Below, piece after piece: positions 1 to 8,816 of a stretch of DNA of 64,000 nucleotides. The translations under genes were made by a program, and so were the position numbers. Numbering within the stretch: the first letter of the stretch is position 1; each line of letters starts with the position of its first letter. This stretch comes from Luzula sylvatica (taxonomy: Eukaryota; Streptophyta; Magnoliopsida; Poales; Juncaceae): contig OX326958.1 in NCBI GenBank assembly GCA_946800325.1, positions 5,342,001-5,406,000 of the forward strand. The letters run 5' to 3'. The notes beneath the pieces are model-generated. The model worked only from the letters and a program-made list of their open reading frames with translations. It had not been told where the DNA came from and ran no database searches.

Positions 1-288
1 AAAGAACTTTAGGTTCTTATATTGCGTCTAAATTTTGAAGTTTCTAATTTTTTTTTTATTATACAACCGGAGTATCAAATTTTAGTTATAAAAGCTGAAA
101 GTTATATAAATTCTAATTAGGAGTAACGAGATGCGAAGATTAGGGATGTAATTGACTAGACTAGAGTCTCGATGATGTTAATATCACACTCCTATTCTAA
201 ATGTTATTTAACTAAAAATACTTGAATATGTCCGAATTAAGTCTGAATTTGTCCGAACTAAGCATAAATCATTTGAATGACTTCAGTC

Positions 289-453
289 ATGTCAAGGGAG
301 GCAAAAATTAATCATGATAGAGTTGAGTCACGAGCGCTTGTTTACCATGAACTTTGCATGGTTCTAAAGAGCTTTGAAGTATTGTTCGCCAAAAGCTTCG
401 CCATGGAGGAGGATGTAGTGAGGGAGCTCGTCAGAAGTGGGTTTAGGCCTTAG
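289..453 (+). CDS. hypothetical 54-aa ORF, possible exon remnant
   Basis: A short ATG-to-TAG frame that begins MSREAKINHD and ends VRELVRSGFRP. It is richer in charged residues and higher in GC than the surrounding AT-rich DNA, which is why it stands out. The stop codon falls at the left edge of repeat unit A (about 444), so the original frame may have been cut there. I do not recognise the family. It may be the remnant of a host exon or a chance ORF. Confidence 0.22.
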   Translation: MSREAKINHDRVESRALVYHELCMVLKSFEVLFAKSFAMEEDVVRELVRSGFRP

Positions 454-1492
454 GGTTAGGGATGATAAATAGTTGTTGATTCAGGGTTAAATTAATAATT
501 TTATTATTTTTCTTGTTAAGTTTAACATAATTCATAACTTTAGGTTAATTTCATGTGTAGAGTTTTTTTTTTATTATTATTAATTTGATATATAGAGTTT
601 TACAGGGATAATTTTGATATTAATAATTTTACAGGAACAAATTTGATATTTTAATTTTGGAGGGACATACCTGAAATTCCTCTTTTTTGTTATGATGGAA
701 AGATTAGAGATTGTTAATTCATGTATATTTCGTGCAATGAATATCAATTATATATATTTTGCAAGAAATACACAATTATATTTTTGATGAAATTATATTA
801 TACATATTTGGTAAATTATTTTATTGCTGAAAACGGGTACACTTCTAATTAAATGCATTTTTATTCATTTTGTAAAGACATTTTTTCTGTAAATTATATT
901 GTACTTTTTATTTAGCGTCCTTGTAAATTCTAAATTTGAGAGTTTCAACAAGTTATTATTTTTTTCCTAAACAAGTACAATGAAAAGTATAGGGAATAGA
1001 TTCACGAAAAAATACGGTGTACTACAAGATTTAATTTCAGGCAGTCTTTTTAGCTCCAAAATTCATCAAAATTTACCACAAGGCAGATTAAGCATAAAAA
1101 AATTTATATTGCAAATTTAAAGTTCAGATTCAAATCCCCCGAAATGGCTAGACTATTTTTCAAACACAAAGTCTAATTAATCACAATTAAATATTCAATA
1201 CAAATTAAATCTGATATTAATTTCTCAAACTTTACACAAAAATTCCCCACACAATACTGAATCTAGCAAAACAAACTTGTTAAAAATTCAGTGACCACAA
1301 GGCAGAGTAACCAATAAAAAGATACGATAGCCTACAAAATGGTACTTGGTATAATTGCAGAAACCCAGGGAAAATTCAACCGAAAAATAGCAAATTCAGT
1401 AAATTCACAATAAATTATTAACAATTCCAAATGAGGTGAAACAAATTGCCAACTAAACTAGAACAAGATAACTACATCATGGTATATTTGAT
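444..1492. repeat. repeat unit A, copy 1, left part
   Basis: Starts with agggttagggatgataaata and matches 17408-18416 nearly end to end in the same orientation, with small indels. It is AT-rich and holds no convincing ORF. In copy 2 the sequence continues directly into what is here 4689 onward, so the intervening 3.2 kb is a later insertion. The nature of unit A is unknown: neither LTR ends nor terminal inverted repeats were recognised. Confidence 0.8.
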
Positions 1493-2354
1493 GGGGGTTC
1501 AACGGAGCTCTTATTTGGAGATCTTATTTAGAGTCCAAATCTTGATTCTTCATCTAATTCCGATGTAGGGCTGAGATTTTTCCAAGCAAGAACGTTGCCC
1601 AAACTCATTTTCCCTGCCCGAACCCAAATACTACACGACAGTACTCTCTCTTCCTACCCTATTCATCTCGCAAGTTCTCTGTCCTGAAATGTCGTTATGC
1701 CATACTGTCTAGATTTATTGATTTGTAATTAATCTCTGAAATTGGGTAATTTAATCTCAGAAATTGGGTTCTTTATCAATTCCATAGTACAAAATTTAAA
1801 AAGCATTGGCATTTACTCTTTTAAATTGAACCTGTGGTTATACAAATGGCAATTGCAATTGCAATTGACTGTTATTGGCATTACAAGACTGAAAAATTGT
1901 AATTGGCTTTTAGATTTTGGACAAGACTCTATCTGTTATGTACAAAGGATTGTGATTGGCTTTTAATGACTGAAAATTGATATAAAGGACAAGTGAAAAT
2001 TGGCATTTCTATCACAATCCTTTAATTTATAGTAACTCATCGCATTTTCAGACCGTGCCATTTTGTAACCGTGGCATTTTGTAATTTATAGTAATTTATG
2101 AACAATCCTTTAATTTATAATAATTTATAATAATTCATGAATGTTGTCTAACCGTGCCATTTTGTAATAATATTTTTACAGGAAATAGTGATGATATATA
2201 TACTAAGTTAAACAGAAAATGGAGCGATGCAATTTCTATTGATTTTTTTTCCCTCTAGAATTAATGATTTTTGTAGCATCATGTATGGTAACTTTTGTTT
2301 GTAGGTTGTTCTGTTCAATCGTCCTTAAGAACTTTGAATATTTCATTTTATTTG

Positions 2355-2391
<37 letters not shown>

Positions 2392-3328
2392 AAATTTTTT
2401 TGGAGGAGGCTTAATATCCTCCATCCAAATTTTTATTTTTCCATATATGAATAATGATATTACATTATTCATAAAAACAATACATAAGTGGGATAATTCA
2501 ATCTTCATATCAGCCCATCATGCGTCCGGCCCAGTTTCTAGAGGTCCCCACATTCCCTCCCTTTCTCCTAAGTGCGCCACGCATGCTTTTATTTGGAAAA
2601 TTGTATGGATAATTTGGCAAAATGTGATGTCAAATTTGATAATTTATTTATTATTTAAAAGCTGTAAAATTGCATCAGACTATTTGGTATGTTGTTAATT
2701 CTTTTAAAACTATTGTTTTTGTTATTAATGATTTCATGCTTAAAGTGACAATTTGATTCGAGGCTAGTTAGAGAAAAAGTAATAGTATTTGGAGTATAAA
2801 GCGGTATCAAATTCAATTAATGTAAAGTGGTACCGGATTTCTTGCTATAGTGGAATCATTTGTGTAAAGTATAAAGTGATACCATTTCTATTACTATTTG
2901 CCATTTGGTATTTGGTATTCATTGAAATATAAAAACTTGATAGCATAATAGTTATTTCGATTCAAGGATATAAACACAGATAATGAAACTACAATAGTTA
3001 TTTTCAGTCAGTGTCACCCCTAATCTTGAGAAGGCTGTGTCAAGTGGTGCTCAGTACCAGTACGCCAATGCTTTTACTATGATTTTAATTTGTCAAATTT
3101 TCATGAGAATAAAGCAAGGATTGTCCCCACTGGCACCGTTAAAACATTTGGTCGAATTGATGAATAAAGCTAGAATGATCTCACCAAAGGACCCAATTCA
3201 GATCTTCCAACCCGAGCCGAAGAGTGCTGGGGCTTGATAGTGCGGAGAAGATTCGCAGCAGAAGTTTATCGAAGCAATCAGAACCAAAATTGGGACATTT
3301 GCGATTTGATTTTTCAAATCTTGAAGGG

Positions 3329-3442
3329 TTAAGATTTGATCTTCGCACGAGCAATCAGATCAGAAACAAGAGCTTTGGTTGTTTCACTAGAGGAAGGTGT
3401 CTTAAGGTTTGATCGTGCGGAGAGAGGAGCTATGACTGCCAT
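3329..3442 (-). CDS. exon-like 37-aa coding fragment inside the MULE
   Basis: The minus-strand ATG at 3442-3440 sits in a good plant start context (CGCCATGG). It is preceded by a pyrimidine-rich leader-like stretch (about 3443-3520) and opens a frame starting MAVIAPLSARSNLKTP that ends at a stop at 3329. The GC content and leader are unlike the surrounding AT-rich DNA, suggesting a captured 5' UTR plus first coding exon of a host gene. I do not recognise the protein. It could also be chance. Confidence 0.27.
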   Translation of the reverse strand: MAVIAPLSARSNLKTPSSSETTKALVSDLIARAKIKS

Positions 3443-3638
3443 GGCGAAATGAGATCCCGAGAAGAACGTTGGTTGAGGAGAGAGAACGCTCAGAGAAAGG
3501 AGGCATGGGCAGCCCATCTATCTATAGTTAATATTTTGAACAAATAATCAAGAACTGACACGTGGAAAAAAAAGTTTTTTTTTTTTTTTTTTCTGTTGCA
3601 ACCCAAATTATATCCATGTATAAAATAAAAAAAAAATT

Positions 3639-3966
3639 CTCCAAACTCATCACAATATGCTTCATGAGATGACAAACTGAATTGATTAACATTTCTAACT
3701 GACTCAATTAAATGTTAATTGACATATTTATTTAACACATAATTAATTTATAATATGTTAATATTAGTAAATGTTAATTGACGTGTAAAAATTATAATTT
3801 ACCCTCAAACTCATCACAATATCCTTGATGAGGTGACAAATTGAATTGATTAACATAATTTAATTGAATCAATTAAATATTGATTGACACGTTTAATTAA
3901 TACATCAATAATTTATAATATGTTAATATTAGTAAATGTGAATTGACGTGTCAATTCAATTAAACG
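3639..3966. repeat. tandem duplication of about 165 bp
   Basis: The block beginning CTCCAAACTCATCACAATAT at 3639 is repeated from 3804. Both units carry the same order of motifs (gatgaggtgacaaa.., gaattgattaacat, aatatgttaatattagtaaa, aattgacgtgt). The copies are diverged by substitutions and small indels. Non-coding. Confidence 0.7.
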
Positions 3967-4688
3967 GTCAATTAAATCGTTAAATGAGACAATCAATAAT
4001 AAAAATCGACTTATTTAATCCTCACTTGCGGCCTCATCAAGGATGTTATTTTTTTGTTATTGGGGATCCATATATAACTCACGTATGAAATTATTACTCA
4101 ATTGTTAATTTCTTATGGCATAATTTACAAATGTGTTTTTTTTTTAAAAAATTAATATTTTTTATGTTAATGGATGACATTTTAAATATATATTTAGATT
4201 TTATCTGTATTATTCACGTTTTTTTTATTTGTTTTGAAATTTAATTTTGTTTGAATTATAACATGTTATATTTTATTTATTTGGTGTGATATAATGATGG
4301 ATCAATTCCATGAATCCTTATTAATTATAATGAATATATTCATAATAAACAAATTTCATGAACATTTGTTAATTATAATGCATTTATTAACATCAATATA
4401 TTTGCAAACATATTATGATTACATGATTGAGTTTAAACGTATCCATACAAATTCTCTTTAAATAAATTATATAAAAGAATATATAAAAAAATAGTATGAA
4501 GTCCCGCGTAATTATTGCGCGGGTTATTGCTAGTTTATTATAATTTAATGCAGTCCATTTATTATAATTTATTATCCTGGCCAGCATTTCTTTTGAAGGA
4601 ATCTCAGCCATCCACGAAAACTAAATGGACCGTTCAGATTTGGACTTTAAATAAACCCTCCAAATAAACATTCAATTGAACCGCCCCC

Positions 4689-7140
4689 ATATTTGATTTA
4701 TCCATTTAAGATCTAAAAATGCGATAAAAATGGTAAACAAAACATAACGGTGATTAGATTGAGACAGATTCACAAATTAGTCCAGACATATCTAGATTTT
4801 ACGCAGATTTCAAAATAGGATGACTAATTTAATTTAAGTTCAAATTACATGAGATAAATTTCTACTGAAACTACACTTAAATTACTATACAAATATGTTA
4901 TTTTATGATTTAATCAGATCTAAAAGTGCTCTAAATTCAATGAACAAAATAGAAGAAAATGCAAATATTGACAATTAAGTACAGTGAGTTTTTTAAAATG
5001 TAGTTTTTAGCAGTTTTTAAACATCAATAACTAAGTCATTACAAGTCCAAATGATATGAAAATTTCACCTAATTAAACTAAAGATTAAGGTCTACAAAAT
5101 GGTATTTTTGGTTTATTTCAATTAGATTTAGAAATAAATATATGAGTTTTATAAGACATGACAAAAAACAGTAAACCGCCAGAATTACGATTTCTTCCAA
5201 CTTTGGGGATTTTTCTGTATATTTATAGATATCTAAATGAAAATCTATTTAAACAAAATCCTAGACAATCATAAATTGAACACAAAAATATTTTGTTTTG
5301 AGACAAAAATGCAATCGAGGAAGCTTGAATTGGATTTTGTATACAGGTACTCAGATTTTTCACAAACACACAACTCAACAATAAAAAGTGCAAATTAAAT
5401 TCTGTAAAATTCGAAATAAATTTTAAACAAGTTCTAAACACTGAACCAAACACAATAAAGCAAAAACAAAAAAGATCTAACACGTTTTGAACTAAAATCG
5501 ACTGGAAACCCTAAATGTTTTACACATATACCCCTCAAAAATAATTTGTTTACCAATACATCCTTGATTCTTTTACACGGCCCAATCCAAAAACTCAACC
5601 TAATCAAACCTAACTCATCCCTTTCCTGTCCAACCCCCTCCCTCTCTCTCTCCGTCTCCTCTGCTTAGTTCTGCAAGTGCCTCTCACGGCCGCGTCCTCT
5701 CTCGCTACGAGCTAGTCCAGGAAGCGACATTCTGCAAGCGAAATTTCAGGTTTGAGTTGTTTTCTCTTCAGATTTTTTTCTTTTTTGCTTTTGCAGATTT
5801 TTTGCTTTGTTGTTTTTCTTTTCGAATTTGACGCAGATTGTGCTGCTGTATCTTTTCAGATCGTGCAAACACGTTAGAATTTGGAGGATTTACGATTCAG
5901 GTCAGAACAAGCCTCTTTTTTATGCAGTATTTTTTTTTTCGAACAAGTCTGTTTTTTATTCAGGTCAAAACAGGTCTCTTTGTTATGCAGGATTCACGAT
6001 TCAGGTCACAACTTGAAGGATTTACGATTGTGTTGCTGTTTCTTCGAAAAAGTTCTTCGAAACAGGTCTCTTTTCTTCCTATTTAATTTAATTTTCGATT
6101 GTGTTGCTGGTATGATACACGATTTTCCTCAATTGATTTAACTTTTTTGCGATTCAGGTCAGAACTTTTCGAAACAGTTCTTCGATTCAGGTCACAACTT
6201 GAAGGATTTACGATTGTGTTGCTGTTTCTTCGAAAAAGTTCTTCGAAACAGGTCTCTTTTCCTCCTATTTAATTTAATTTTCGATTGTGTTGCTGGTATG
6301 ATGCAAGATTTTCCTCAATTGATTTCACTTTTTGCGATTCAGGTCAGAACTTGTTCGAAACAGTTCTTCGATTCAGGTCAGAACAATGAAATCATAATTA
6401 AATATGAGTTTGTAAATATCAGATTTTACAGAGATGTATTTTTTCTCTATTATTAGATTTTACAAGGGTATTTTCATATTTTCTCATTAGGTGTATATTT
6501 GAATGTGTTTTTGTAATTTTCATATTGTAGACGGTATATTTGATAGTTTCGGTTTGTGCACATGATATTCATGATTTTTGGAAGGGTACATTTGATATTT
6601 CCACTTCTTGTGGAGATAATTTTTAAAATTTCAATTTTGGAGGCTTATTTGATATTTGCATTTTTTATAAGGTTAGTTTTGAAATTTTCAGATTTTACAG
6701 AGATTTATTTTTTCTATATTATTCGATTTTACAAGGGTATTTTTATATTTTCAGATTAGGGGTATATTTGAATGTGCTTTTGTAATTTTCATATTGTAGA
6801 GGGTATCTTTGATAGTTTCAATTTGTGCAAATTATATTGTGATATTTTCATATTTTAGAGGGGTGTTTTTGATATTTTCAAATTTTGGAGGGGTACATTT
6901 GATATTTTCACGTCTTGTGAAGATAATTTTTAAATTTAAAATTTTTTCATATTTTTTAAGTTGTCATGTTTCTATTTTACAATGACATTTGACTTCTGTA
7001 TGATTTCGCAAGAGTATTTTTGAATTTTTTGTATTATAGAAAGTTATATTTGTTATTTTCAGATTTTATAAGGGTACTTATGATATTGTCAAATGCTGGA
7101 AGGGTTTTATTGATTTATTTCGGGATATATAAAAGTTACT
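4689..7140. repeat. repeat unit A, copy 1, right part
   Basis: Matches 18417-21205 (interrupted there by LINE-1) and 28185-29250. The left portion is AT-rich. Around 5600-5760 is a pyrimidine-rich, leader-like stretch (CT runs, then GCGAAATTTCAG followed by GTTTGAG, which looks like a 5' UTR exon and splice donor). From 5880 come repeats of ATTCAGGTCAGAAC, and from about 6400 diverged tandem blocks of roughly 300 bp (bulk motif TATTTGATATTTTCA). The small ORFs here share peptides only because of these repeats, so I call none coding. Confidence 0.75.
6007..6378. repeat. 186-bp tandem duplication within unit A copy 1
   Basis: CACAACTTGAAGGATTTACG starts at 6007 and again at 6193, a 186-bp offset, and the following sequence stays near-identical for the full unit. 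Unit A copy 2 has a single unit (about 28278-28450), so the duplication happened after the two copies separated. Confidence 0.8.
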
Positions 7141-7154
7141 TTGATGTCCCTAAA

Positions 7155-7480
7155 GTATTGTTTCTAATACGATCTGATCCGATCTGATCCGTGATCGAGA
7201 TCTGATTGATTCGATGAAACTGATCGTGATATGATCATTAGTGATTATCACCAAAATCGATCAATGATCGTGATCAAAATATTAATCTGTGATCGGTGAC
7301 CCTGTGATATTTGATATTAATCTGTGATTATCACCAAAATCGATCAATAGAAACTGGAAGTCATCTGAGAAATGATCCGGGGACAGTGATATTTGATTTG
7401 ATCCGTGATCCGATATGTTCTTTGATCTTTGATCTGATCCATGATCTGGGCCGTGATCCGGTATTATCCGTGATCTGTGA
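7155..7480. repeat. GATC/GATCTGAT-rich simple-sequence tract
   Basis: Irregular repeats of GATCTGATCC, GTGATC and CAAAATCGATCAAT. The same compositional theme recurs, much expanded, downstream of unit A copy 2 (29700-30350), which suggests it belongs to the unit A neighbourhood. No coding role seen. Confidence 0.6.
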
Positions 7481-7809
7481 GCGGGTTAAAGGAGATGCTG
7501 TGTTTTGTGAGCGGGTTAAAGGATGAATTGAGATCGAGAGTTATTGTTTCTAGGCCAAAGAATCTTTACGATGCATACGATAATGCATGGCATTATGAAC
7601 GAGATGCCGAGGCACAGATTAAAGAGAAGAGCTATAAATCGAGTAAATCGTATTCCAATTCCGAGAAAAAAGATGATACGTTAAATAAACGAGATAAGGA
7701 AAAAGGAAAAATAAAGATCGATTGGGAGAAAAAGAGGAAGGAAGGAAGATGTTATTATTGTCCTGAGAAGTGGACTGAAGGGCACGATTGTCCAAATAGG
7801 CAATTATAA
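7477..7809 (+). pseudogene. Ty3/gypsy-type gag remnant with zinc knuckle
   Basis: An open stretch of about 110 codons with the lysine-rich linker and C-terminal zinc knuckle of plant Ty3/gypsy Gag: CYYCPEKWTEGHDC, the CxxC..GHxC variant common in such elements. Upstream residues (RPKNLYDAYDNAWHYERDAE) fit the end of the retrotransposon Gag domain. Protease, reverse transcriptase, integrase and LTRs are absent. On the right it is cut at about 7810-7817, where sequence homologous to the EF-hand/TPR gene begins. Gag normally packages element RNA, but this piece cannot do so alone. Confidence 0.6.
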
Positions 7810-7817
7810 AGGGAAGG

Positions 7818-8816
7818 CACTTATCTCGCAACGCATCACTTTCGTTTCCATACTCCTTAAACCTATACTCCTCGAAATTATAAAGCGAAGGCACTTTCCC
7901 TTGACTATAACACTTATTACAAAGACTAAACCGATGCTTCGTCTCTTTAAACCTCGACCCAATAATTGGGTACCTACACATCGAGCAAGTGAACCGGCCG
8001 TGCCGCACTCGATCCCCTTCCTCGAGCTTAACCAATGTGGTCAACAAACCGAATCCCCAATCCGGGTCGTTAAACATTTCGACGAATTCGTGGTACGGTA
8101 CCATCGTAGGGTCCGATTCTCCGTGCATTTCAAGCATTTCGCTCGTACCGTTCGTCGGTATGTAAACTGTTCTGAGTAATTTGATGTAAGTTAAGGAATC
8201 GGTGCGTCCGATCTCTGACGCGCCGGGTTCGTGGACCGGACGCCATAAAAGTGCATCGTATACGGCGCGTTTTCTCTTTTCGACCGGTCCGGCGCAAATC
8301 GGTGCGAGAATTGCGAATAACATGCCTAGATCGACTCGACCAGAACCGGAGGCGTCCAGTATGGATAAAACCCGTTCGTTTATTGCCTTAATGGATCCTT
8401 GAAACGTTTCGGGTTTTAGAAATTGAAGCAATCTTCTTAGAATCACCTCCAAAGCAGCCTTGCGGATAGATTTTTCCGGCACTCCCGTACCAGAATACGA
8501 AACCGGTACATCGGTCTCGCTCATTTCCTTCAGTAACAAACCCACCTCGCATTTATTCAACCGAGCTACTCTTTGAAACGACCTAATTTCAAGCGCATTC
8601 GCTAAATCCTTTCTTTGTGTAGTTTTCCCACCGACCCGTTTAAACTTTGACGGATCGTCCACAATTACAAAACCCGGATCCGTTTCCTTATTACTCTTCT
8701 TGTTATTCTTCTGCAAATCTTTCAAATGGGAAATCGCATCGTACAATTCGACTCTCTTAGTCATCTTAAACGCCTCTTTAAGAGCCTTCTTCCCCTCGTC
8801 AGACTCGCCTTGCCCA
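7818..8816 (-). pseudogene. 3' fragment of the EF-hand/TPR gene, second copy
   Basis: Matches the C-terminal ~330 residues of the intact gene at 37697-40204, from GQGESDEGKKALKEAF to NESDALRDKC. It includes the cysteine cluster CSMCRYPIIG...CNKCYSQGK. I count seven amino-acid substitutions and one deleted lysine and see no stop, so the duplication is fairly recent. The EF-hand and all the TPRs are missing, as is the natural stop codon. A 409-codon frame runs through it (7619-8848), but its ends are antisense FCA and antisense gag sequence, so it is not a native protein. Homology ends abruptly at 8816, where the first FCA codon begins, and at about 7817 against the gag remnant. Confidence 0.85.

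Larger units (their letters stand above)
2192..4533 (+). mobile_element. candidate Helitron nested in the MULE, 3' end clear, 5' end uncertain
   Basis: The 3' end has the Helitron layout: a GC-rich hairpin at 4503-4523 (stem CCCGCG / CGCGGG around an AT loop), seven bases later CTAG at 4530-4533, then a T. It closely matches the 3' ends at 34812 and 36886. The proposed 5' end near 2192 (ATATATACTAAGTTAAACAG) resembles the Helitron TCTATA..TACTA start but lacks a clean TC, so that boundary is a guess. There is no Rep/helicase frame, so the element would be non-autonomous. Confidence 0.4.
1493..4688. mobile_element. Mutator-like (MULE) non-autonomous element with 9-bp TSD
   Basis: The insertion is absent from the paralogous site in unit A copy 2 (about 18405-18416). 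It is flanked by identical 9-bp direct repeats ATATTTGAT at 1484-1492 and 4689-4697. A 9-bp target duplication is the hallmark of Mutator-like elements. The ends are imperfect inverted repeats of about 60 bp: 1493-1553 reads GGGGGTTCAA then TTATTTGGAG and AGTCCAAATCT, and the reverse complement of 4628-4688 carries the same blocks in the same order. No transposase frame is visible. The interior holds exon-like sequence (1560-1700 and 3240-3520), a 32-base T tract at about 2359-2390, and a nested Helitron-like 3' end at 4533. That would fit a gene-fragment-carrying (Pack-MULE-like) element. Confidence 0.75.

Noticed and set aside
444..470. Telomere-like TTAGGGTTAGGG
   Set aside because: Only two units and common in plant DNA; it simply marks the start of unit A in both copies.
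5807..6456. Overlapping ORFs sharing RLCCCFFEKVLRNRS
   Set aside because: The similarity is explained by the 186-bp duplication; no known family.
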